Source: Rodentibacter caecimuris (GTDB lineage Bacteria > Pseudomonadota > Gammaproteobacteria > Enterobacterales > Pasteurellaceae). Taken from it: a DNA stretch of 64,000 bases. Both the position numbers and the translations under genes were made by a program. The stretch lies in the NCBI RefSeq assembly GCF_024622045.1, contig NZ_JANKBP010000009.1; one strand, given 5' to 3'. Positions 35,805 through 43,755 of the stretch are shown here, one piece after another; position 1 is the stretch's first letter; each line of letters begins with the position of its first letter. Under the pieces are notes generated by a model, which was given only the letters and a program-made list of their open reading frames with translations, did not search any database and had not been told where the DNA came from.

Positions 35805-35842
35805 TAAAAAACTGCCTATTAATTTCTAAAAATCATAGGCAG
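35805..35842 (-). terminator. Terminator/attenuator between the lipoprotein and Slam genes
   Basis: On the minus strand CTGCCTAT pairs with ATAGGCAG (8 bp over a 15-base loop) and is followed by seven T residues. It begins 9 bases after the lipoprotein stop, and its T tract ends two bases before the Slam ATG. Confidence 0.85.
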
Positions 35843-35851
35843 CCAAACTGG

Positions 35852-36454
35852 TTAGTAACGGATACCGCCAAAAGAGGTATCATAGCTATCATTGTTAAAA
35901 TCAACGATACCCGCAGCTTCTTTTGCCCCATTACCGAATAATCCGCCTTGATAAGTGCCTTTTTCTAACAAGGTAGAAGCGTCTCCCTTAAATTCCGTTC
36001 CATTGAGCCGGGTTTTATGTAGCGTAATATCTTGACTACGTCCATCATTTAACAAACTAAATTCAATTTTTCCATCGACAGATTTTTGATCAAAATCTAC
36101 ATTTAAGGTTGTTTTTCCGCCTCGACTTGGATTGCCTGTCATTCCACTTACCCAATAGGCATCCCCCACATAAGTTGCTGAACCGGAAGGTAAATTGGTT
36201 GCTTTCGTACCTTGAAAGCGGGTTTCTTTTACTGTTTTAGCGTCATTTATCCAAAGACCGTAGAAGGAGTCATTATTATTTTTGCCATAAAACTCGCCAT
36301 CAGCGGTTTTTGCTGACACGTGTCCTTTTGGACTATTCGTCAAATCAATTTTGGTGCCATCGGGTGTCGTTGCAGTACCAGTACCAGCACCACCGCCGCT
36401 ACCACAAGCAGTCAAAAATCCGGCAAGAATAATAGAAAGCAAATATTTTTTCAT
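35852..36454 (-). CDS. Surface lipoprotein with TbpB-type barrel, presumed Slam substrate
   Basis: The 200-residue protein has a lipoprotein signal (MKKYLLSIILAGFLTAC, lipidated Cys17) and a glycine-rich linker (GSGGGAGTGTA). The rest is a beta-rich domain ending GLFGNGAKEAAGIVDF, the signature of the eight-stranded barrels in TbpB, HpuA, fHbp and hemophilin-like proteins. At about 180 mature residues it can hold only one barrel plus a small handle. Ligand unknown; iron/haem capture or host factor binding are the usual jobs of the family. The Slam gene next door supports surface display. Confidence 0.85.
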   Translation of the reverse strand: MKKYLLSIILAGFLTACGSGGGAGTGTATTPDGTKIDLTNSPKGHVSAKTADGEFYGKNNNDSFYGLWINDAKTVKETRFQGTKATNLPSGSATYVGDAYWVSGMTGNPSRGGKTTLNVDFDQKSVDGKIEFSLLNDGRSQDITLHKTRLNGTEFKGDASTLLEKGTYQGGLFGNGAKEAAGIVDFNNDSYDTSFGGIRY

Positions 36455-36495
36455 AGGAAACCTCTTAAATGAGTGAAATATAGAAATTTTACGGG

Positions 36496-36517
36496 TTACC
36501 TATCTATAGATAAGTAA
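36496..36517. promoter_or_regulatory. Palindromic operator between the lipoprotein and XRE genes
   Basis: A 22-base palindrome centred on CTATAG (core CTATCTATAGATAAG) with one mismatched pair. It lies 42 bases upstream of the lipoprotein start and 88 upstream of the divergent regulator, where a repressor would cover the promoters. Confidence 0.65.
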
Positions 36518-36530
36518 ACAAATTTAATTT

Positions 36531-36543
36531 CACTTATCTATAG
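36531..36543. promoter_or_regulatory. Second, partial operator copy
   Basis: CACTTATCTATAG repeats one and a half arms of the operator 35 bases away, with the right arm degenerate. Two spaced sites suit cooperative binding by an XRE-type dimer. Confidence 0.5.
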
Positions 36544-36604
36544 CTCTGTTTTCAAGCCTAAAAAACGACAAAATGTGAATAAATGAGTATTTTGAAGATT
36601 AATA

Positions 36605-36952
36605 ATGGCACAGTTATTGGCAGCAGCGGCAGATAAATCAATTGGGCAGAGCATTCAACAAAAAAGAAAAGAATTTGGCTACTCTGCAGAGAGGTTATCG
36701 GAATGTATCAATTTATCTCAGCAGCAACTTTCTCGTTATGAACGTGGCGTAAGTAAAATCAATGTAAATCATTTGATTGATATTGCGATCTTTTTTAACA
36801 CCCCTATCAGTTGGTTTTTTCAAGATTGTATGCCCGCGGCATTAATGCAAGAAGAATTAAAAGAAGTGGAAATCAATCAAAAATGGGATAACTTATCCAA
36901 TCTGCAAAAACGAGCCTTTGTGGCCTTTTTGGATACGCTGAATAAGGGGTAA
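36605..36952 (+). CDS. XRE-family transcriptional regulator
   Basis: A 115-residue protein with a lambda-repressor-like HTH in residues about 12-68 (IGQSIQQKRKEFGYSAERLS, NLSQQQLSRYERGVSKI, HLIDIAIFFNTPISWFF) and a short helical tail. It is transcribed away from the lipoprotein and Slam genes, with a palindromic operator between them. A role as autorepressor and controller of that unit is inferred from position. The signal sensed is unknown. Confidence 0.82.
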   Translation: MAQLLAAAADKSIGQSIQQKRKEFGYSAERLSECINLSQQQLSRYERGVSKINVNHLIDIAIFFNTPISWFFQDCMPAALMQEELKEVEINQKWDNLSNLQKRAFVAFLDTLNKG

Positions 36953-37088
36953 TAAAGTCAGTTTTTTTAGCTTGGTTTCCTTATTTTCAGTTTAAATTCT
37001 CTCCATTCCTATCTCTTTTAATTACCCGACTTTGCGATCAAGAAACATATTCGGTAAAATCAGCAAAAATTTAAACACATAATGAGTT

Positions 37089-37571
37089 ATGACAAAAAAG
37101 AAAGTAAAACCGGGTTCAAATACTATCGCCCTTAATAAACGAGCCCGCCATGATTATTTCATTGAAGATGAAATTGAAGCAGGGTTGGAATTACAAGGCT
37201 GGGAAGTTAAATCCATGCGTGCGGGTAAGGCAAATATTAGCGATAGCTACATTATTTTCAAAAATGGAGAAGCCTATTTATTTGGGGCGACTATCCAGCC
37301 ACTTAGTTTGGCTTCAACCCATATCGTATGTGATCCTACTCGAACCCGAAAACTCCTACTCAACAAGCGGGAATTAGAATCGCTTTTTGGTAAAGCCAGT
37401 CGTGACGGATTCACCATTGTTGCACTTTCTCTTTACTGGAAAGGTGCTTGGGCGAAAATTAAAATCGGTTTGGCCAAAGGGAAAAAACAACATGATAAAC
37501 GCGATGACATTAAAGATCGCGAATGGCGAGTAGCAAAAGAGCGAATTATGAAAAATGCCAATCGTGGATAA
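37089..37571 (+). CDS. smpB: SsrA-binding protein
   Basis: SmpB carries tmRNA into stalled ribosomes for trans-translation. The 160-residue OB-fold protein contains IALNKRARHDYFIEDEIEAG, GWEVKSMRAGKANISDSY and the C-terminal tail DDIKDREWRVAKERIMKN that probes the empty mRNA channel. The tmRNA gene itself is not in this window. Confidence 0.97.
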   Translation: MTKKKVKPGSNTIALNKRARHDYFIEDEIEAGLELQGWEVKSMRAGKANISDSYIIFKNGEAYLFGATIQPLSLASTHIVCDPTRTRKLLLNKRELESLFGKASRDGFTIVALSLYWKGAWAKIKIGLAKGKKQHDKRDDIKDREWRVAKERIMKNANRG

Positions 37572-37590
37572 TTTTTCTATCTAAAAAAAT

Positions 37591-37631
37591 AAAGTGCGGT
37601 CGATTTTAACAATGAAATCAACCGCACTTTT
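37591..37631. terminator. Inverted uptake-sequence pair between smpB and obgE
   Basis: AAAGTGCGGT and ACCGCACTTTT, about 20 bases apart, with GAAATCA extending one arm (paired with CGATTTT). A bidirectional terminator for convergent genes. Confidence 0.75.
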
Positions 37632-37641
37632 GTTAGACGGA

Positions 37642-38814
37642 TTAAGGTTTGTAAATAAACTCTATACCTTCGTCATCTTCTTCTGTCCAATCATCATCCC
37701 AATCGTCCTCATCTTCTAATTGATGCTCCGCCAATTGTTCTTGATGATAATCTTCCCATTTAAATTTGACCTCTTCCGGTGCGAGCTGCTGTTCTTCCGT
37801 TTCTCGTGGATGAGCTTCAATAAAATCCATAATATCACGACAGAGCGAAGAAACATTCTTACCTGTCGCCGCTGAGATTAAGTAATACTCTTCATCCCAT
37901 CCCAAGCGTTCGGCAATGTCTTTTGCACACTCATGAGCTTCTTCATCAGTCATCGTATCAATTTTATTGAACACCAACCAACGCGGTTTTTCAGCTAATT
38001 TTTCACTGTATTGGAACAATTCAGATTCAATAATAGCGACATTATCCGCCGGATCAGAACCATCAATCGGACGGATATCCACAAGATGAATAAGCACTCG
38101 ACAGCGTTCCAAGTGTTTTAGGAAACGAATCCCTAAGCCGGCACCTTCTGCCGCCCCCTCAATCAATCCCGGAATATCAGCAACGACAAAGCTACGGGCT
38201 TCATCCATTTTTACCACACCAAGACTTGGTACCAACGTTGTAAACGGATAATCCGCTACTTTAGGTTTTGCCGCCGATACAGCCCGAATAAAGGTTGATT
38301 TGCCCGCATTAGGTAAACCCAACATCCCTACATCGGCAAGTAGCATAAGCTCTAGTAGTAGATCACGCTTTTCTCCCGGTGTTCCCATTGTTTTTTGACG
38401 GGGTGCACGATTGACGGAAGATTTAAAGCGGGTGTTCCCCAAGCCATGATACCCCCCTTTTGCCACCAACATTTTTTGACCATGTTTGGTTAAATCGCCT
38501 AAGGTTTCTTTTGTATCATTATCAATGGCACGGGTTCCTACAGGTACAGGTAACGTAATATCTTTACCACGGCGACCGGTACAATCGGAGCTGCGACCAT
38601 TTTCACCACGTTCTGCAGCAAAACGTTTGTTAAAGCGATAATCGATTAACGTATTAAGGTTTTCGTCGGCAATTAGATAGACATCACCACCATCACCGCC
38701 ATCACCGCCATCCGGCCCGCCTTTGGGGATAAATTTCTCACGGCGAAAACTAACACAGCCGTTTCCACCGTCTCCCGCTTCCACTCGAATTAGGGATTCA
38801 TCTATAAACTTCAT
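37642..38814 (-). CDS. obgE: GTPase Obg
   Basis: Obg is a large-subunit assembly GTPase with roles in stress response. The 390-residue protein has the glycine-rich Obg fold (GGDGGDGGDVYLIAD near 37), a GTPase domain with GLPNAGKST (near 166), DIPGL, NKID and SAATGK, and an acidic C-terminal tail (EDDWDDDWTEEDDEG). It probably follows the DMT permease, rpmA and rplU in the same transcription direction. Confidence 0.97.
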   Translation of the reverse strand: MKFIDESLIRVEAGDGGNGCVSFRREKFIPKGGPDGGDGGDGGDVYLIADENLNTLIDYRFNKRFAAERGENGRSSDCTGRRGKDITLPVPVGTRAIDNDTKETLGDLTKHGQKMLVAKGGYHGLGNTRFKSSVNRAPRQKTMGTPGEKRDLLLELMLLADVGMLGLPNAGKSTFIRAVSAAKPKVADYPFTTLVPSLGVVKMDEARSFVVADIPGLIEGAAEGAGLGIRFLKHLERCRVLIHLVDIRPIDGSDPADNVAIIESELFQYSEKLAEKPRWLVFNKIDTMTDEEAHECAKDIAERLGWDEEYYLISAATGKNVSSLCRDIMDFIEAHPRETEEQQLAPEEVKFKWEDYHQEQLAEHQLEDEDDWDDDWTEEDDEGIEFIYKP

Positions 38815-38847
38815 TAAAACTCTCCAAAATTTGACCGCACTTTTATA

Positions 38848-39771
38848 TTATTTCGCATTGTGCGGTGATAGTAATTTATGTCCGATTGCAGATAAAATTG
38901 CTCCGCATACTACAACAAATGCCCCGATATAGCTAATGCTATTTAATTCCGGCGCCGCAAAATGATTTGGACTTATATTATGGCTGATATGAGAAAATAA
39001 AATCGTGAAAAGCGGCACTAACATCACCACAACACTCACTTTCGAAACATCCCAGCGATTTAATGCTTCTGCGTAAGAGCCATAACCGATTAATGTATTG
39101 AGACAGCAATAAATAAAACAAATCAGGGTAAAAGGAGTTAAGTCTTGTACCTGTGAAAACTCAGCCATAGGCGTAAACACAATCACACAGCCAAAATACA
39201 TCATTAATAAAATTTGTTGCGAACTAAATTTACGTAACATTAACTTTTGTGCCATTCCGTACGCAACCCATACCAACGAAGCCGTAACACTTAAAATAAC
39301 GCCAATTGAATACTGATTAAGTTCGGTAAAAATATTAAGACGATCATTAAAAAATAACCCAAGACCGATTAGTAAAAGCAAGATTCCAACTTTTTGGTGT
39401 AACCCTAGCTTTTCCTTAAAAATAATCACACTACTGATTAACATCCCAAAAGAGGATAGATGAATGAAAATTTGTGCAACTGAGGGGTCAATATAATTTA
39501 ATGAATGGCTAAAGAGCAAAAAATTACCGGCGAGTCCAAGTACGCCGATGATTGCAAGCCAAGCATATCGCCCAATTTTCCTAAATTCGGGCAATTTCTT
39601 TTTATAAGCCAGCAAAATAAAGAGAGCAATCGTAGCAACAACAAAACGATACCACACAATAGTTTGCGCATTCATTGCCGATAATACTTGTTTCAATGCG
39701 ATAGGTAATGATCCCCAAGCCATTGCTGTAATCAATGCAAAAGTAAAGCCTAATAGCGGTTGTTGTTTCAT
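38848..39771 (-). CDS. EamA/RhaT-type drug/metabolite transporter
   Basis: A 307-residue inner-membrane protein with ten predicted helices in two EamA repeats (GFTFALITAMAWGSLPIALK at the start, SLVWVAYGMAQKLML in the second half). The location between rpmA and obgE is common in Pasteurellaceae. The substrate is unknown; members export amino acids or other metabolites. Confidence 0.85.
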   Translation of the reverse strand: MKQQPLLGFTFALITAMAWGSLPIALKQVLSAMNAQTIVWYRFVVATIALFILLAYKKKLPEFRKIGRYAWLAIIGVLGLAGNFLLFSHSLNYIDPSVAQIFIHLSSFGMLISSVIIFKEKLGLHQKVGILLLLIGLGLFFNDRLNIFTELNQYSIGVILSVTASLVWVAYGMAQKLMLRKFSSQQILLMMYFGCVIVFTPMAEFSQVQDLTPFTLICFIYCCLNTLIGYGSYAEALNRWDVSKVSVVVMLVPLFTILFSHISHNISPNHFAAPELNSISYIGAFVVVCGAILSAIGHKLLSPHNAK

Positions 39772-39854
39772 AGTTACTCGCTTTGTTAGAAGTTAAAAAG
39801 ACAAAAACGCCCCACAAAAGTTTTGCAGGGCGCTTCAATCAAATAAGTTTTAAA

Positions 39855-40112
39855 TTATTCAGTAACAATACTTACATATTTACGGCTTTTTTCGCCTTTT
39901 ACTTCAAATTTAACTTTACCATCTGCAGTTGCAAATAGGGTGTGATCTCTACCCATACCTACATTGCTACCGGCATGGAATTTCGTGCCACGTTGACGAA
40001 CGATAATGCTGCCTGCTAATACAGATTCGCCACCGAAACGTTTAACACCAAGGCGTTTAGCTTCAGAATCGCGACCGTTACGGGTTGAACCACCAGCTTT
40101 TTTAGTTGCCAT
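39855..40112 (-). CDS. rpmA: 50S ribosomal protein bL27
   Basis: The 85-residue basic protein MATKKAGGSTRNGRDSEAKR is L27, whose flexible N-terminus reaches the peptidyl-transferase centre. It lies 20 bases after rplU, as in most bacteria. Confidence 0.97.
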   Translation of the reverse strand: MATKKAGGSTRNGRDSEAKRLGVKRFGGESVLAGSIIVRQRGTKFHAGSNVGMGRDHTLFATADGKVKFEVKGEKSRKYVSIVTE

Positions 40113-40132
40113 CTATTTGATCTCCTCTGAAA

Positions 40133-40444
40133 TTATGCTTGAATCCCAGTGATTTTCACTTCAGTGAACCACTGGCGATGACCTTGTTGTTTACGGCTGT
40201 GTTTGCGACGACGGAATTTAACGATTTTAACTTTCTCGCCACGACCTTGTGCAACTACTTCAGCCACTACTTTTGCACCCGCAACTACCGGTGCACCAAT
40301 TTTAACATCTTCACCGTTAACGACCATCAACACTGAATCGAACTCAACTGTTGCACCAGTTGCAAGTTCAAGTTTTTCTAAACGAACAACCTGACCTTCG
40401 CTCACACGGTGTTGTTTACCGCCACTTTGGAAAACTGCGTACAT
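40133..40444 (-). CDS. rplU: 50S ribosomal protein bL21
   Basis: From MYAVFQSGGKQHRVSEGQ the protein has 103 residues and contains KFRRRKHSRKQQGHRQWFTE, typical of L21. The ATG at 40444 has GCGGAG upstream. An ORF extending upstream adds 19 residues that are not part of the family. Confidence 0.97.
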   Translation of the reverse strand: MYAVFQSGGKQHRVSEGQVVRLEKLELATGATVEFDSVLMVVNGEDVKIGAPVVAGAKVVAEVVAQGRGEKVKIVKFRRRKHSRKQQGHRQWFTEVKITGIQA

Positions 40445-40658
40445 AAATACTCCGCTTAATTGTGTTTCTCTGCCCTTGGCAGCCCACACTTCAAAATTCA
40501 TATAAAATAGGTCGCAAATTCTATGAGAAAAACGATCTCATAGCAAGAATTTATTTACAATAAAATAAAAAAATTCCCTTTTCTAACGGATTAATTTTAG
40601 AAAAAATAAAAACTCAGGTAAAATGTACCGCACTTTTATTTGGGAACAAGCGTAAAAG

Positions 40659-41648
40659 ATGAAAAAACAAGATTTAATGGATATGCGCGCCATTCAACAA
40701 TTAGCTGAGCCTGATATGCAAAAAGTCAATCAGAATATTCTTACTCAGCTTGATTCCGACGTCGCACTGGTTAACCAGCTCGGCTTTTACATCGTTCAAG
40801 CCGGCGGAAAAAGGATCCGGCCGTTGATCGCCGTGCTTGCGGCACGATCTTTAGGTTTCCAAGGGGATAACGCTATTACTTGTGCCACTTTCGTGGAATT
40901 TATCCATACCGCTTCCCTATTACACGATGATGTCGTTGATGAATCGGATATGCGCCGTGGTCGTGCTACCGCAAATGCCGAATTCGGGAATGCCGCAAGC
41001 GTGTTGGTCGGTGATTTTATTTATACACGCGCATTCCAACTTGTTGCTCAATTGGAATCCTTAAAAATTCTTCGTATCATGGCTGATGCCACCAATGTCC
41101 TTGCGGAAGGTGAAGTACAACAGTTAATGAACGTAAACGATCCGGAGACCAGTGAAGCCAATTATATGCGTGTGATCTACAGCAAAACCGCACGTTTATT
41201 TGAGGTCGCAGGCCAAGCTGCGGCAATTGTTGCAAATGCAACGGAAAGCCAAGAAAAAGCCTTACAAGATTATGGTCGTTATCTTGGTACAGCATTTCAG
41301 CTTGTTGATGATGTGCTAGATTATAGTGCAAGCGCACAAGATTTGGGTAAAAACATCGGTGATGACTTGATGGAAGGAAAACCGACCCTACCTTTATTGC
41401 ACGCCATGCGCCACGGCAATACCGAACAGTCTGCCTTGATTCGTGAAGCGATTGAACAGGGCGGTAAACGTGAGTGTATTGATGAAATATTGGCAATTAT
41501 GGCGGAGCACAAATCACTGGATTATGCAATGGAACGGGCAAAGCAAGAAGCACAAAAAGCCGTTGATGCGATTTCAGTTCTACCGGAAAACCAATACACA
41601 CAAGCATTAATATCCTTGGCATATTTATCCGTAGATAGAACTTACTAA
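40659..41648 (+). CDS. ispB: Octaprenyl diphosphate synthase
   Basis: IspB builds the C40 side chain of quinones from FPP and IPP. The 329-residue protein has the two aspartate-rich motifs LLHDDVVDESDMRRG (near 84) and LVDDVLDYS (near 216). The location divergent from rplU is the usual one. It starts at ATG 40659. Confidence 0.94.
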   Translation: MKKQDLMDMRAIQQLAEPDMQKVNQNILTQLDSDVALVNQLGFYIVQAGGKRIRPLIAVLAARSLGFQGDNAITCATFVEFIHTASLLHDDVVDESDMRRGRATANAEFGNAASVLVGDFIYTRAFQLVAQLESLKILRIMADATNVLAEGEVQQLMNVNDPETSEANYMRVIYSKTARLFEVAGQAAAIVANATESQEKALQDYGRYLGTAFQLVDDVLDYSASAQDLGKNIGDDLMEGKPTLPLLHAMRHGNTEQSALIREAIEQGGKRECIDEILAIMAEHKSLDYAMERAKQEAQKAVDAISVLPENQYTQALISLAYLSVDRTY

Positions 41649-41694
41649 CAATTGGAATATTTTATTCCTTTTTCTACTTTTAGATGATCACTTT

Positions 41695-42417
41695 ATGAAT
41701 AACGTGAAAACACAGAATACAACTCATTTTCAACCTACACGATCTAAGAAGGTTCGCAAAGATCCTAATGCACCTTTTATTCGCGAAAAGTTAGAATTAC
41801 CGAACGGACACAATAAGCTTCTTCTTCATTCTTGTTGCGCCCCTTGTTCCGGTGAAGTTATGGAGGCAATTCTAGCTTCCGGTATTGAATTTACGATTTA
41901 TTTTTACAACCCAAATATTCACCCATTAAAAGAATATTTAATCCGTAAAGAAGAAAATATTCGTTTTGCCAAAAAATTCGGTATTCCGTTTATTGATGCG
42001 GATTACGATCGCCAAAATTGGTTTGACCGTGCCAAAGGTATGGAATGGGAACCGGAGCGCGGTATTCGCTGTACCATGTGTTTTGATATGCGTTTTGAAA
42101 AGGCGGCTGAATATGCTCATAAACACGGTTTTCCTGTTTTTACCAGTTGTCTTGGCATATCCCGTTGGAAAGATATGAACCAAATTAATGGTTGCGGTCA
42201 CCGGGCGGCTGAAAAATATGATGATGTCATTTACTGGGATTACAACTGGCGTAAAGAAGGCGGTTCGCAGCGAATGATCGAAATCAGTAAACGTGAACGT
42301 TTTTATCAACAAGAATATTGTGGCTGTGTCTATTCGTTACGCGATAGCAATAAATGGCGTGAAGAAACCGGTCGTCATAAAATTGAAATAGGAAAACTCT
42401 ATTACTCACCAGATTAA
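41695..42417 (+). CDS. queH: Epoxyqueuosine reductase QueH
   Basis: QueH reduces epoxyqueuosine to queuosine in tRNA, replacing QueG in many bacteria. The 240-residue protein shows the family cysteines: LLLHSCCAPCSGEV (near 44), RCTMCFDMRFEKAAEYA (near 122), and the QQEYCGCVYSL segment (near 204), which bind an Fe-S cluster and a second metal. No other queuosine genes are nearby. Confidence 0.92.
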   Translation: MNNVKTQNTTHFQPTRSKKVRKDPNAPFIREKLELPNGHNKLLLHSCCAPCSGEVMEAILASGIEFTIYFYNPNIHPLKEYLIRKEENIRFAKKFGIPFIDADYDRQNWFDRAKGMEWEPERGIRCTMCFDMRFEKAAEYAHKHGFPVFTSCLGISRWKDMNQINGCGHRAAEKYDDVIYWDYNWRKEGGSQRMIEISKRERFYQQEYCGCVYSLRDSNKWREETGRHKIEIGKLYYSPD

Positions 42418-42501
42418 AATACGAGAAAAAATGACCGCACTTTCGCCAAATACCGATTAGCCTGTAAATATTTTTTACTGAAAAATAAACGAAAGAAAAA
42501 A

Positions 42502-42918
42502 ATGGAAGAGAACCAATTAGAAAAATTACCGGCATTTGTTATTAACATACTTAAATATGTATTAAGTACGGCACTTATCGCACTTTCTATTGTTTTGATC
42601 ATTGCCTTAGCCAAAATCACTTATTCTCTTGCCTTAATGGTGATAAATCCTTCTACAGTGGTGCCTTATGCTTTGGCAGAACAAGCTGTAATGTTTTTCT
42701 TGTATTTCGGTTTTATCGGCTTAATTGTTCAATATTTTAAAAGCGGCTATCATTTTCCATTACGTTATTTTATTTATGCCGGTATAACGGCAATGCTCCG
42801 ATTAATAATTGTGAGTCATGAAAATGCAGTAGATACTCTTCTATTTGCCGGTGCAATTTTAATTATGGTACTTGCACTCTGTTTAGTGCTTTATTCCAAT
42901 AAATTAAAAAATTTCTAG
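42502..42918 (+). CDS. psiE: Phosphate-starvation-inducible protein PsiE-like
   Basis: A 138-residue inner-membrane protein with four predicted helices. HFPLRYFIYAGITAMLRLII (near 78) is the typical PsiE segment. In E. coli the gene is induced by phosphate starvation, and its molecular role is unknown. I see no clear Pho box upstream. Confidence 0.82.
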   Translation: MEENQLEKLPAFVINILKYVLSTALIALSIVLIIALAKITYSLALMVINPSTVVPYALAEQAVMFFLYFGFIGLIVQYFKSGYHFPLRYFIYAGITAMLRLIIVSHENAVDTLLFAGAILIMVLALCLVLYSNKLKNF

Positions 42919-43025
42919 AAAGAAAATACACAACAATATAGTGTATTTCAGGTTGATAAGATGGTTAAAATAACAATCCGCCCTAAAACGAGCGATTTTT
43001 AGGCTACTCTATAAGTGCCTAGTAC

Positions 43026-43053
43026 TTCACATGCCCCTTGAGGGGCATGTGAA
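43026..43053. repeat. Long perfect palindrome near the IS200-like relic
   Basis: TTCACATGCCCCT and AGGGGCATGTGAA pair perfectly (13 bp) around a two-base loop. A second, shorter palindrome ACCCCTTAAAGGGGT lies at 43087-43101. IS200/IS605 elements end in short hairpins, and the shorter palindrome may be the right-end hairpin. Confidence 0.6.
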
Positions 43054-43086
43054 AAGACCGACAACCACACTATAACTTTATGGCTT

Positions 43087-43661
43087 ACCCCTTAAAGGGG
43101 TCTACATATTCTTTCTTCTATAAATTATCCTGAATCATATCTTCTTTTTCTTGATTCCTTATATATTCTTCGACTACTTTTGTATTTACCCCTACCGTAC
43201 TTACATAGTACCCCTTTGACCAAAAGTGTCTATTTCCATATTGATATTTCAGATTCACATGCCTTTCAAATATCATCAGCGAAGATTTACCTTTCAAGTA
43301 TCCCATAAAACTTGATACTGCCAACTTTGGGGGAATCTTCAAAAGCATATGAATGTGAGATATTTCATTGCATGAGCTTCCAGAATTTCGACTTCTTTAT
43401 AACTACACAGCTGTCTTAATATTCTTCCTAATATCTACTCGCAATTTTCCATAAATTGCCTTTCTTCAATACTTCGGGATAAAGACTATATGATACTTAC
43501 AGTTCCATCTTGTGTGTGACTTGAATCGTCATTGGATTTACTTGCCATGACTTGTCCTCCTATATGCTGAATTTTGTTTGTCAGCCTTATTCATTATAGG
43601 AGGATTTTATTTGCTCACCGCTTAAGCTTTTTGATTACATATGTATAGCGTATATTTTTAT
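43087..43661 (-). pseudogene. IS200/IS605-family element relic with frameshifted transposase (copy B)
   Basis: Read on the minus strand, the relic has the same left end and start (MASKSNDDS, from 43548) as copy A at 17.8 kb. A 4-base loss after TCAAGT breaks the frame near codon 10, and another shift occurs just before the HUH motif. The C-terminal frame (43118-43348) retains HIHMLLKIPPK, SFMGYLKGKSSLMIFE and WSKGYYVSTVG with the catalytic Tyr region. So copy B keeps the C-terminal half lost from copy A, but is itself non-functional. Confidence 0.85.
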
Positions 43662-43691
43662 GCTCAGACCTTGCCTGAGTATAACAACACC

Positions 43692-43720
43692 TAAAGGCAA
43701 TCGTTGAAACGATTGCCTTT
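43692..43720. terminator. Hairpin terminator next to mltC
   Basis: AAAGGCAATCGTT and AACGATTGCCTTT form a 13-bp stem with a two-base loop (GA). It lies downstream of mltC (minus strand). Confidence 0.75.
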
Positions 43721-43755
43721 AAGTTAAGAAAGACAGTGGAATTTTTGATGATAGA

